Source: Acidobacteriota bacterium (GTDB lineage: Bacteria; Acidobacteriota; UBA6911; JACQSX01). From it: a stretch of DNA of 32,285 bases. The stretch lies in the NCBI GenBank assembly GCA_016211105.1, contig JACQSX010000017.1, forward strand, positions 1-32,285. The letters are read 5' to 3'. Position 1 is the stretch's first letter. Every line of letters begins with the position of its first letter. This document shows, piece by piece, positions 1-7,778 of this stretch. The position numbers and the translations under genes are program-made. The notes under the pieces are model-generated. The model made no database searches, was not told the origin of the DNA, and was given only the letters and a program-made list of their open reading frames with translations.

Positions 1-53
1 CATCAGGATACGCGCGCGGCGCGCCTTCTTCAATTACTTTATATGGTTTCCTC

Positions 54-1207
54 TTAAGCGGTTTTCGGTCGGCTTCCCAGCAGGTCTGCCGGACTGCGGA
101 CGCCTTTCCCGCCTCGGTTCAGCACATGGGTGTAGACCATTGTCGTTTTCAGATCCTTGTGTCCGAGCAGTTCCTGCACGGTTCGGATATCGTAGCCGTC
201 TTGAAGCAGATGAGTCGCAAACGAATGCCGAAAAGTATGGCAGGTGGCGCGTTTGACAATTCCCGCTCGCTGTACTGCATCCCTCACGGCGCGCTGTACA
301 AGAGATTCATCCACATGATGCCGGCCCTGCTCGCCAGTTCGCTTATTGACCCACCGATTCTCCTGGGGGAAGACAAACTGCCACCCCCATTGGGTCGAGG
401 CGTTTGGATATTTCCGCGCCAGCGCATCCGGCAAAGAGACGCGACCAAAACCGTCACCTAAATCCATCTCGTGGATCTTTCGGATTCTCTTGAGGTGTTC
501 AAGCAAAGGCTGCCTGATTGACTCGGGTAGCATTGTCATTCGATCCTTACCCCCTTTACCATCCCGAACTGTGATCTGATGGACCGCAAAGTCGATGTCC
601 TGTACACGCAACCGCAGACATTCCATCAGGCGGAGTCCTGAGCCGTACATCAGTTTTACCGTCAGCCGCCTGTCACCTTTCAGATTTCCGAGAACTGCTC
701 TTACCTCCTCCCGCCTCATCACCACCGGAAGACGCTGAGGTTTGCGTGCCCGGATGACCTCTCCTAAATTGCCAATTTCTTTCCTTATAGAACATGTCGA
801 TAGAGGAACAGAATTGCGCCGAGAGCTTGATTCTGAGTCGAAGCGCTGACCCGTCCTTTGACGCCCAAGTGAGAGAGAAATGCGTTGATTTCCGCTTCAC
901 CCATCTCCCCAGGATGGCGCTTGTCGTGGAAAAGGATGAACCTGCGCACCCAGCTAACGTAGGTCTTCTCTGTCCTTGGGCTGTAATGACGCGCCTGAAT
1001 CGCTTCATGAACTAGCTCCAGAAGTTTCGGTTTCTCTAGCCGGGTGGGTTCCCTTCCACAGACAGCGCGCGCCAAGTGCGCCGATTGACTGCCGCCATTC
1101 TGCTCGATCAAGGCAACAGTGGGCGCTGTCAGAGCCGCATTTTCCTGGGGCCGTTTTGGCCCGATCCTAGTCCACATAGCCCGCACAGTTTCAGTTCCTG
1201 TATTCAC
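54..1207 (-). pseudogene. intI: Integron-type tyrosine recombinase (IntI family), split by a frameshift
   Basis: IntI integrases recombine attC and attI sites to capture gene cassettes. The N-terminal part (1207 to 785) carries the SAM-like core-binding domain, with motifs such as RHYSPRTEKTY and ILFHDKRHP. It stops at a TAA just after FLYRHVL. The catalytic part continues in another frame: the residues [12 protein letters not shown] are readable upstream of the ATG at 725, so a net one-base frame change near 780-790 separates the halves. Numbered from that ATG, the catalytic half has Arg32, Lys60, His163-xx-Arg166, His189 and Tyr198. It also has the extra IntI-specific segment [17 protein letters not shown], which ordinary phage or XerC/D recombinases lack. 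About 50 N-terminal residues precede the usual IntI start, so the true start may be internal. No cassette array or convincing attC site was found on either side. Programmed frameshifting or a sequencing error cannot be excluded. Confidence 0.85.
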
Positions 1208-1373
1208 TTAACTTGGCTGTTTGCGATTTTTTGAATTGGGATCGAGTCAAATGTTCAATGACCGGCAAGAGCTTCTAAAGCAGCTCAGCCAAGCAGGCAA
1301 GCACAGGGGCAGGCAAACGGCAGAAGCCCGCACCTGCCCGCCGGGGAGACGGATTTTCCATCCTTGGGGGCCT

Positions 1374-1631
1374 TCAACTTCGATGAATGACGTGCTGTTC
1401 GGCATTGCGTTCGCACACCTGGCACCAGCGATGGAAGGCGCGCAATCCAATTCGGTGGCCCGAAAAGTTAGCGACCATTGGATTGGCTTGGGAAACTTCA
1501 ACGTCGCAGTGGGGACAGCAAAAACGGTTGCCGCGGCGTGTCGCGCCCCGGCGCCAGGCGTCTCGTCGACGCAAGAGGTAGAAAACCCATGCGAGCCCTA
1601 GCGCGAAAATGGCTATAAATAGCCACGCCAT
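1374..1631 (-). CDS. Small single-pass membrane protein with a zinc-ribbon-like Cys4 motif
   Basis: Function unknown. The 85-residue protein starts with a hydrophobic helix (about residues 2-20, MAWLFIAIFALGLAWVFYLL) followed by an Arg-rich stretch, so an inside-positive membrane anchor is likely. The rest is a small soluble domain with CCPHC and, some 25 residues later, CQVC, the arrangement of a zinc ribbon. The frame is open further upstream (to 1880) but overlaps the oppositely oriented penicillin-binding protein gene. The internal ATG at 1631 starts right at the membrane helix and is the natural start, though no good Shine-Dalgarno sequence precedes it. It lies between the integrase remnant and the PBP gene and is divergent from the latter. 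It could be a former cassette gene, but nothing in the sequence proves that. The Cys pattern makes a real gene more likely than a chance frame. Confidence 0.5.
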   Translation of the reverse strand: MAWLFIAIFALGLAWVFYLLRRRDAWRRGATRRGNRFCCPHCDVEVSQANPMVANFSGHRIGLRAFHRWCQVCERNAEQHVIHRS

Positions 1632-1691
1632 CGTGAACGAGATTATATAAGGGACCAAGCGTCGGAACGAAGGGTCATAGGAGATCGTCGA

Positions 1692-3983
1692 ATGATAACT
1701 TCTGAGAATCAACCTCTCCCTAACGGGTATGCCTCCGTGGGTAGCTCTGCAATGTCCGAGCTCCCGCGTTGGGACCCCTTGTGGCGTGCTATCATCAAGA
1801 ACATGCGATTGGATGCCGACAAGGTGTGGAGTTTGCAACATTGGCGCCGATGGTGGGAGAAGCTCACTCCACCAGAGCAACTGGCAGTGTTACAAAAATT
1901 CCTGCTGGTTGTCGTCCTTGTCATGGCGTCGGGCGGCCTGCTGGTACTATTTCAAGCGTCGCACACCGTCAGTCAGTTTCGGCATCCTACGATGGTGTAC
2001 GACCAGGATGGAAATCCCTGGTTCGATCTTCATGATCCCTTGGGCACGCATCTGAAACTTTCCGGGATGCCCGCGCACGTGGCGCGCGCCGCCATTGCCG
2101 TAGAAGATCGACGTTTTTACCGCCACGGTTCGATCGATCTGCGGGGAATTGCGCGCGCCGCATGGCAGAACTTGAAGGCAGGAGGTATCCGTGAGGGAGC
2201 CAGCACTTTAACGCAGCAACTGGCGCGGCAGCTATTCCTCACCCACCATCGCACATTCTCTCGGAAACTGCAGGAGATCCTCCTCTCTTCTGAGCTGGAA
2301 AGCCAGTTTAGCAAGGATGAAATCCTGGAGGCCTATCTCAACCGCATTTTTATGGGCGGATCGTTATACGGAATGCCGGATGCGGCGCGTTATTTCTTTG
2401 GCAAGGATGTGACACAAATCAGCATTTCGGAGGCGGCAGCGCTGGCTGCCATCATCCGATCGCCCAATTTTTACAATCCAAAAGTAAACCCCGACCGGCT
2501 CATCGACCGGCGCAATGTTGTGTTGCGACGAATGTCGGCCGAGGGATACATCACGCCAGCGGAATACGAGCGAGCGGTCCGAGAAAAACTGAAGTTCGTG
2601 CGCAAGCGCGTGGTGGAGAGGACTGAAACGTATTTCAAGGAATTTGTTCGTTCTGAATTGGTCGATCTGTTGGGAGAAGAGATTCTTGATGAATACGGAT
2701 ACCGTATTCACACCAGTTATTTGCCTCAGTTGCAAGCGCTGGCCGAAAATGCGGCCAACCAGGAGATTGCGCGACTCGAGGTCAGCAAACAGCTTTATAA
2801 ATATCCAGATCAGCCGGAACTTCAGGTGGCGCTCGTTTCCATCGAGGTGGGTACGGGACGGATCCAAGCCATGGTAGGGGGGCGCAATTACGGAGGCAGC
2901 CAATACAACCATGTAACCCAGGCGCTGCGACAACCAGGCTCCGCTTTTAAACCAGTTCTGTATGCTACGGCCTTATTGCACGGCTATACGCCGGCATCGA
3001 TGATCGAACTCCCGGCGGTCCAAGCTCCCACTCCTAGTATTGAGGAGTCCAACCTGGAGGAATCCAAGGCTGGGGAGCCTGACGCGAAGCAGACCGCCAA
3101 AGAGGCTACGCGTGAAACGAAATCGGAACAACCCACCGTGATCACATTGCGGGAAGCTTTGACGAAATCAGTCAATTCCGCGGCGCTGGCCCTCATAGCA
3201 AAGGTTGGCAAAGCGAAGACCATCGAGCTTGCCCGGCAACTGGGGATTCACTCGGATCTTCCGGCCGTAGAGTCGCTGGCTCTTGGTACGGGTGAAGTGC
3301 GAGTGCTAGAACTGACCGAGGCCTACCTGACCTTCGCTTCCGGAGGAGACCAGATCCAACCGCACTGTATTCTCCGTGTGGAAGATAGGGGAAACCGGGC
3401 CCTCTACGAAGAGAAACAAGTGCGAAAGCCGGCGCTCTCTCGGGAGGTCGCTTACCAGATGGTCTCTATGCTGCGTGACGTGGTAACGCGGGGAACGGGA
3501 GCAACCAATGCAACGGCAGGCGTGCCGTTTCCCATTGCAGGAAAGACCGGTACTACCAATGATTATAAGGACGCGTGGTTTGTGGGGTTTTCTCCTAAAA
3601 TCGCATGCGGTGTTTGGGTCGGCTATGACAACCCCCACCCCATCATGCCCGCGGGTTACGGCGCCCGCGTGGCGCTGCCGATCTGGGGGCGCTATATGCG
3701 CAGCACGGCGAAGTCGGTCAAGCACGGAAGTTTTACGGTTCCGCCTTCGCTCCGCGCTTACAATCTCTGCCGCATTTCAGGCGGGATCGCAACCGAAGGG
3801 TGTAATTTTGTAGTTCGGCCTGATGGCGCCATCCATTCGGCGGTTTACACGGAATACTTGATCCCGGGCACGGAACCAACATTTCCCTGCTCCTTGCATG
3901 CCTTGCTTCCCGGAGGGGAACACAAGATCTGGGAGGAACTAAAGAAGTTGCTGCCGAAGATCATTCCCCCCTGGCCGCACTGA
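1692..3983 (+). CDS. Class A penicillin-binding protein (PBP1A-like; bifunctional transglycosylase/transpeptidase)
   Basis: Polymerises lipid II into glycan strands and cross-links peptides in the periplasm. The 763-residue protein has a cytoplasmic head and one membrane helix near residues 69-88. The GT51 domain follows: EDRRFYRHG with catalytic Glu138, GASTLTQQLARQLF around 169-182, and KDEILEAYLNRIF at 208-220. The transpeptidase domain has SAFK (nucleophile Ser417, Lys420), SVN at 493-495 and KTGT at 618-621. Residues about 445-482 form a Glu/Lys/Ala-rich low-complexity insert between the SxxK and SxN motifs, which is unusual at this place. The ATG at 1692 is supported by AGGAG eight bases upstream. 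The gene stands alone, divergent from the zinc-ribbon ORF and convergent with mazG. Family assignment is secure; which PBP paralogue it is cannot be decided from the sequence. Confidence 0.95.
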   Translation: MITSENQPLPNGYASVGSSAMSELPRWDPLWRAIIKNMRLDADKVWSLQHWRRWWEKLTPPEQLAVLQKFLLVVVLVMASGGLLVLFQASHTVSQFRHPTMVYDQDGNPWFDLHDPLGTHLKLSGMPAHVARAAIAVEDRRFYRHGSIDLRGIARAAWQNLKAGGIREGASTLTQQLARQLFLTHHRTFSRKLQEILLSSELESQFSKDEILEAYLNRIFMGGSLYGMPDAARYFFGKDVTQISISEAAALAAIIRSPNFYNPKVNPDRLIDRRNVVLRRMSAEGYITPAEYERAVREKLKFVRKRVVERTETYFKEFVRSELVDLLGEEILDEYGYRIHTSYLPQLQALAENAANQEIARLEVSKQLYKYPDQPELQVALVSIEVGTGRIQAMVGGRNYGGSQYNHVTQALRQPGSAFKPVLYATALLHGYTPASMIELPAVQAPTPSIEESNLEESKAGEPDAKQTAKEATRETKSEQPTVITLREALTKSVNSAALALIAKVGKAKTIELARQLGIHSDLPAVESLALGTGEVRVLELTEAYLTFASGGDQIQPHCILRVEDRGNRALYEEKQVRKPALSREVAYQMVSMLRDVVTRGTGATNATAGVPFPIAGKTGTTNDYKDAWFVGFSPKIACGVWVGYDNPHPIMPAGYGARVALPIWGRYMRSTAKSVKHGSFTVPPSLRAYNLCRISGGIATEGCNFVVRPDGAIHSAVYTEYLIPGTEPTFPCSLHALLPGGEHKIWEELKKLLPKIIPPWPH

Positions 3984-4046
3984 AGTGGACGCGGGACAAA
4001 AGTAGAATCAAGAGAACAGGGAGAGCGCCAAAGACAGCGTATCTTT

Positions 4047-4853
4047 TCATGGCGGATCTCGTCGCCTGCGGCCGTCCCCGGGCTCTCGCTTCGCGGCTTG
4101 CCAGCGAGTTTCTAATTCCTCTGCGGTGGCTTCTTCCATCGCCACGCCCTCTCGCACGAAGGACGCTTCCATACGCTGAAACCGCTCGTGAAATTTTCGG
4201 TTGCTCTTACCGAGCGCCGTTTCCGGATCCACGCCGCACCGGCGCGCTAGATTGACGGCCACAAAGAAAATATCTCCGATTTCTTCGGAAACCTCCTCGG
4301 GATTTCTTTCCTGTGCGGCTTTTTGTAGCTCATCCAATTCCTCGTGCATCTTGGCAGCAATGGATTCAACATCGGGCCAGTCAAACCCCACTCGTGCAGC
4401 CTTGGTTGTCAGTTGGAGGGCCTGGTATAAAGCGGGCAAGGACTTTGGTATGCCCTCCAGAATTGATTTCTTCTCTGGCTTTTGAGCGTGTGCTTTTTCT
4501 CGTCGTTTAATTTCTTCCCAGCTCTTTAAGACCTCGGAACTGGTGGAGAACTTCTTGTCTCCGAAAATATGCGGGTGTCGGCGTACCATTTTCTGCAAAA
4601 TGCCGCCCAGGACATCCCGAATATCGAATTCCCCATTCTCTTTGGCAATACGCGCGTGAAAAATTACCTGGAACAGCAGGTCGCCCAGTTCCTCACGTAG
4701 TTCAGCCGGGTTGTCCATTGCTTCGATTACCTCAAACGCTTCTTCTACAAGCATCGGCTTCAACGTTTCCCGCGTCTGTTCTTTATCCCAGGGACAGCCA
4801 TTTTCTCCGCGCAAAATGTCTACCAGATCTATCAGTTGAGAAAATTCCTCCAT
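4047..4853 (-). CDS. mazG: Nucleoside triphosphate pyrophosphohydrolase MazG
   Basis: Hydrolyses (d)NTPs to NMP and pyrophosphate, a house-cleaning role. The 268-residue protein has the two tandem all-alpha MazG domains of the E. coli type. The first carries the metal-binding pattern EEAFEVIEAM (Glu37, Glu38, Glu41) followed by REELGDLLFQ (Glu54, Glu55, Asp58). The second repeats it as HEELDELQKAA and SEEIGDIFFVAVN near residues 168-200. The start MEEFSQLIDLVDILRGENGCPWD is the classical MazG N-terminus. GAGGA lies six bases before the ATG at 4853. The C-terminal tail (GDGRRRRDPP) is a basic, poorly conserved extension. The gene is convergent with the PBP gene and divergent from the DUF1844 gene. 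Confidence 0.95.
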   Translation of the reverse strand: MEEFSQLIDLVDILRGENGCPWDKEQTRETLKPMLVEEAFEVIEAMDNPAELREELGDLLFQVIFHARIAKENGEFDIRDVLGGILQKMVRRHPHIFGDKKFSTSSEVLKSWEEIKRREKAHAQKPEKKSILEGIPKSLPALYQALQLTTKAARVGFDWPDVESIAAKMHEELDELQKAAQERNPEEVSEEIGDIFFVAVNLARRCGVDPETALGKSNRKFHERFQRMEASFVREGVAMEEATAEELETRWQAAKREPGDGRRRRDPP

Positions 4854-5153
4854 GATCCGTCCTCATTCTGAGTTGTAAATGTATTTGATTCTAAAAGAGC
4901 CGTCACGCCTCAAACTTCAAAAATTCAGCGTTTTTGCCTTTTAAGTCCCTCGAAACTCAGCCAGTGGTGGGTTCTTGGAGTCCCACAACCGCTGTGTGTT
5001 ACACTAACAGCTTTGACTTTGTGCGAAAAGGATGTCGGTGTCATCTGCCTCGCGCGCTGAGTTGACACATCGTTGTTTTTGGCTGCGGCGAGGATCGAGT
5101 TGCAGGGACCGCGATCGTCGATGACGCTTTGCCAAAGTAGGGTAAGGAATTCT
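4854..5153. other. Divergent intergenic region between mazG and the DUF1844 gene
   Basis: No gene is seen in this 300-bp stretch. It should hold promoters for both flanking genes. Near 5062 there is a perfect TTGACA hexamer, but no good -10 box at standard distance. Another loose candidate is TTGGAG near 4975 with TACACT 19 bases further. Around 4930-4948 lies a short T-rich patch of the TTTTTGCCTTTTAAGTC type, similar to patches near 16052 and 24070. Promoter calls are too weak to list separately. Confidence 0.4.
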
Positions 5154-5654
5154 ATGGCTGAGAACCGAGAACGTCAGGGAGAAGGTTTTAAGGTCTTTGA
5201 TCGCCGTAAATTTACTCTCACCGGTGAGGAGCGCACCGATTTGCCGCCTGAGGAGGTTGCACCTCCGCCCCCAAAGAAGGAATTTCCCAGGCAAGATACG
5301 GCGCAGACGTTGCCCAAGAAGGAGACGGTAAAACGGGACTCGAAGCAAGCCCCAGGAGAACGAGAGACTCGATCCGCGTGGGGGGCTAGTGCGGATCGAG
5401 CCGGCGAGAGCGAAGAATTCAGCGCCATGATGGCATCCGTTGCCAATACCGCAATGGTGTACATGGAGGCCAAAGATCCGATTGCAGGCTCACAGGAGAA
5501 CCTGGCGGCTGCCAAGCAGATGATTGACTGGCTGAGCATATTACAGCGCAAAACGGAAGGGAATCGCACTCCTGAGGAGAGCCTCTTGCTGGAGAATTTA
5601 CTCTATGAGTTGCGCATGCAGTTTCTAGCGAAGAGCAAGCCACCCAAGTTATAG
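5154..5654 (+). CDS. DUF1844 family protein
   Basis: Conserved protein of unknown function, 166 residues. The N-terminal half (to about residue 85) is charged and Pro/Lys-rich, probably disordered. The C-terminal 75 residues are the DUF1844 domain: EEFSAMMASVANTAMVYME, then AAAKQMIDWLSILQRKTEGN and TPEESLLLENLLYELRMQF. The frame is open upstream to 5073, but the ATG at 5154 has AAGGA six to eight bases before it and begins MAENRERQGEGFKV, a common start for the family. It is followed after 14 bp by the metallo-beta-lactamase-fold gene, so the two are probably cotranscribed. In other bacteria DUF1844 genes also sit with housekeeping genes, which does not reveal a role. Confidence 0.9.
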   Translation: MAENRERQGEGFKVFDRRKFTLTGEERTDLPPEEVAPPPPKKEFPRQDTAQTLPKKETVKRDSKQAPGERETRSAWGASADRAGESEEFSAMMASVANTAMVYMEAKDPIAGSQENLAAAKQMIDWLSILQRKTEGNRTPEESLLLENLLYELRMQFLAKSKPPKL

Positions 5655-5668
5655 GGCTGGATCGTCTC

Positions 5669-6421
5669 ATGAAGATCACGTTTCTTGGGACAGGGACCTC
5701 CCATGGAATTCCCATGCTGGGGTGCACCTGCCGGGTTTGTACCTCTTCCGATCCGCGCAACCAGCGTATGCGCCCCTCGATTTTGGTGGAAGCAGACAAG
5801 CACATTATCATTGATACATGCCCCGATTTCAGGACCCAGTTGATGCGCCATCCGATAAGGCGACTGGACGCAGTGTTGTTCACTCACTGGCATGCGGATC
5901 ATATTTTGGGTCTAGACGACCTTCGTCCCTTCAACTACTGGCAAGAGGGCGCGATACCGCTCTATGGGAGCGCCCAGACGCTGGACAGAATAAAAAAGAT
6001 ATTTTCTTACATTTTTGAACCGGGTCCATACGAAGGAGCGCCAAATGTCCAGACTCGAGTTATCGGTGGGCCTTTTGATCTAGACGGGCTGTGGGTGGAG
6101 CCTCTAAAGATCCTGCACGGAAAATTGGAAATCCTCGGGTTCAAAATCGACGATTTTGCCTATATTACAGACGCCAGCTTTATCCCGGAGACCACACAGG
6201 CACAAATCAAGAATATTGGCTGCTTGGTGCTGAATGCGCTCCGCTACAAACCGCATCCCGCGCATTTTTGTCTGGAACAGTCCATTCAGCAAATTGAGAG
6301 AATCAATCCAGGCCGGGCTTTTTTGACGCACATCGCGCATCAATTAGAACATCAAGAGGTTGAGGGCTGCCTGCCGTCGCACATTCGCATGGCTTATGAC
6401 GGATTGACGTTGGAGTTATGA
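5669..6421 (+). CDS. PhnP-like metallo-beta-lactamase-fold phosphodiesterase
   Basis: Metal-dependent hydrolase, 250 residues, related to PhnP (phosphoribosyl 1,2-cyclic phosphate phosphodiesterase). It starts with MKITFLGTGTSHGIP and has the metal motif THWHADHILGLDD (His73, His75, Asp77, His78). A Cys cluster at Cys19, Cys21 and Cys24 (GCTCRVC) resembles the structural zinc site of PhnP. Further ligands are probably His114 (ILHGK), Asp168 (ITDAS) and a C-terminal His (LTHIAHQ). There are no phn genes nearby, so a general cyclic phosphodiesterase role is more likely than phosphonate use; the substrate is not shown by the sequence. Its stop overlaps the ribF start (ATGA at 6418-6421), indicating translational coupling. 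Confidence 0.9.
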   Translation: MKITFLGTGTSHGIPMLGCTCRVCTSSDPRNQRMRPSILVEADKHIIIDTCPDFRTQLMRHPIRRLDAVLFTHWHADHILGLDDLRPFNYWQEGAIPLYGSAQTLDRIKKIFSYIFEPGPYEGAPNVQTRVIGGPFDLDGLWVEPLKILHGKLEILGFKIDDFAYITDASFIPETTQAQIKNIGCLVLNALRYKPHPAHFCLEQSIQQIERINPGRAFLTHIAHQLEHQEVEGCLPSHIRMAYDGLTLEL

Positions 6422-7389
6422 AGATCGTACGGAGTCTCGAAGAAGTCGGCGCGGTTCCCTATCCGGTTTTGGCAATCGGGAGTTTTGACGGCATCCACTG
6501 CGGACATCGTAAAATCCTGGAGAATGTTGTGAGCAGCGCTCGCAAGCATCACGGAACCGCTGCGGTACTGACGTTCCATCCCCATCCCCAGAAAATCATT
6601 TCGCCCGTTGATGCTCCACGCCTGCTGCAAACTTTCGAGCAGAAGGCTGCATTGATGGACAAAATCGGAATAAACCTACTGGTGCTCATCCCGTTCACCT
6701 GGGATTTGGCGCAACTGCCGGCACAGAATTTTGTCACTGAGATCATTCACCAACAGTTGGGAATTCGCGAGCTGCATGTTGGGGCCAATTTTCGCTTTGG
6801 ACATAATCGAGAGGGCGACGTGACACTGCTCAAACAGCTAGGCGAGCAACTCGGCATTCATGTGTTCATAGTCACTGAGTATTACATCCGCAAGAACAAA
6901 GTGAGCAGTACCCGTATCCGGCGGCTTTTGTCTCACGGACACGTTGAGGTGGTGGGGCGCATGTCGGGGCGCTCCTTCTCGTTGGTGGGGACCGTGGTGC
7001 ACGGCGAGGGCCTTGGCGCCCGCATCGGCATCCCGACGGCGAATCTGGCTGTTCGGAACGAACTGATTCCGATGACGGGCGTCTACGTGACCACCTCGTT
7101 GCTGGATGGGAAGACGTACCGGGGAGTGACCAATGTCGGTTTCCGCCCTACGGTTCAGTGTATCTCGGATCTGCCAGTGGTTGAAACACATTTACTTGAT
7201 CTGGACCAGGATCTGTATGAGAAGGAGATGGAGCTGTTTTTCCATTTTCGGATCCGTGCGGAAAAAAAGTTTGCGGACGTGGAAGAGCTGATCGGGCAAA
7301 TTCGGAAGGATATCGCTTTCGCGTGTCGCTATTTCAGTCGGGTTGACTCGATCCTCAGTCATCGGTCATCCGTGATCCGTCAATCGTAG
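6418..7389 (+). CDS. ribF: Bifunctional riboflavin kinase / FMN adenylyltransferase
   Basis: Converts riboflavin to FMN and then FAD. The 323-residue protein has the N-terminal nucleotidyltransferase domain: AIGSFDGIHCGHRKIL near residues 19-34, TFHPHP at 52-57, GANFRFGHNREGD near 122-134 and SSTRIRRLLSHG near 162-173. The C-terminal flavokinase domain has GEGLGARIGIPTANL near 197-211 and NVGFRPTV near 239-246. The start overlaps the upstream hydrolase gene by four bases. The last 15 or so residues (DSILSHRSSVIRQS) are encoded by a GTC/CATC-rich repeat patch that continues into the intergenic space. They are probably a tail acquired when a repeat abutted or invaded the gene end. Function of the core is not in doubt. 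Confidence 0.95.
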   Translation: MKIVRSLEEVGAVPYPVLAIGSFDGIHCGHRKILENVVSSARKHHGTAAVLTFHPHPQKIISPVDAPRLLQTFEQKAALMDKIGINLLVLIPFTWDLAQLPAQNFVTEIIHQQLGIRELHVGANFRFGHNREGDVTLLKQLGEQLGIHVFIVTEYYIRKNKVSSTRIRRLLSHGHVEVVGRMSGRSFSLVGTVVHGEGLGARIGIPTANLAVRNELIPMTGVYVTTSLLDGKTYRGVTNVGFRPTVQCISDLPVVETHLLDLDQDLYEKEMELFFHFRIRAEKKFADVEELIGQIRKDIAFACRYFSRVDSILSHRSSVIRQS

Positions 7390-7470
7390 GTAGTCTGTTG
7401 TCTACCGTTCGTCGTGCGTCGCTCTCGGCAGTTGCGACGGGCAACTGACGACAAACTGCTGACAATCTTG
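7350..7470. repeat. GTC-rich intergenic repeat patch at the ribF 3' end
   Basis: Short degenerate units such as CAGTCATCGGTCATCCGTGA, TCCGTCAATCG, CCGTTCGTCGTGCGTCG and AACTGACGACAAACTGCTGAC alternate in direct and inverted order. Near 7429-7448 CAGTTGC and GCAACTG face each other as an inverted pair (spacer GACGG). Related strings occur near 9320-9400 and 12545-12660. The patch supplies the last codons and stop of ribF and ends just before the gatC ribosome binding site. Classification as a dispersed repeat is an inference from the shared units. Confidence 0.55.
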
Positions 7471-7478
7471 GGAGATGT

Positions 7479-7775
7479 ATGGCAGTCACAATTGAGGAAG
7501 TCCGGCATATCGCCAATCTGGCCAATCTGGAATTTTCGGAAGAAGAGCTGAGGACTTTTATCGTCCAGTTTTCCAACATTCTGGATCATATCGAACAACT
7601 ACGGCAGGTAAACACCGAAACAATCGAGCCAACGTATCATGCGGTGGTAACCGAAATTAACTCGGAGAACTCACGTCGAGACAATACCCGTGCATCGTTT
7701 CCGCAGCAGGTAGCGTTGATGAACGCCCCGGATGTGGAACAGGGACAATTTCGCGTTCCTAAGGTGATCAAATAA
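7479..7775 (+). CDS. gatC: Asp-tRNA(Asn)/Glu-tRNA(Gln) amidotransferase subunit C
   Basis: Small subunit of the GatCAB complex, which amidates mischarged Asp-tRNA(Asn) and Glu-tRNA(Gln); it wraps around and stabilises GatA. The 98-residue protein has the typical start MAVTIEEVRHIANLANLEF, followed by EEELRTFIVQFSNILDHIEQL, and ends PDVEQGQFRVPKVIK, all hallmarks of the family. GGGAG lies four bases before the ATG. gatA starts three bases after the stop, so the pair is translationally coupled. gatB is not in this window. Confidence 0.95.
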   Translation: MAVTIEEVRHIANLANLEFSEEELRTFIVQFSNILDHIEQLRQVNTETIEPTYHAVVTEINSENSRRDNTRASFPQQVALMNAPDVEQGQFRVPKVIK

Positions 7776-7778
7776 GCC

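Noticed and set aside
770..800. Programmed ribosomal frameshifting in the integrase
   Set aside because: An A-rich stretch is present but no clear slippery heptamer with a downstream structure; mutation or sequencing error is simpler.
1206..1212. ACTTAAC, which fits the RYYYAAC/GTTRRRY integron core-site consensus, at the integrase start
   Set aside because: A seven-base degenerate match is expected by chance and no second core or hairpin arms of an attC or attI were found around it.
1221..1601. Plus-strand frame of 126 codons opposite the zinc-ribbon ORF
   Set aside because: No domain or composition support; the minus strand has the membrane helix and the Cys4 motif.
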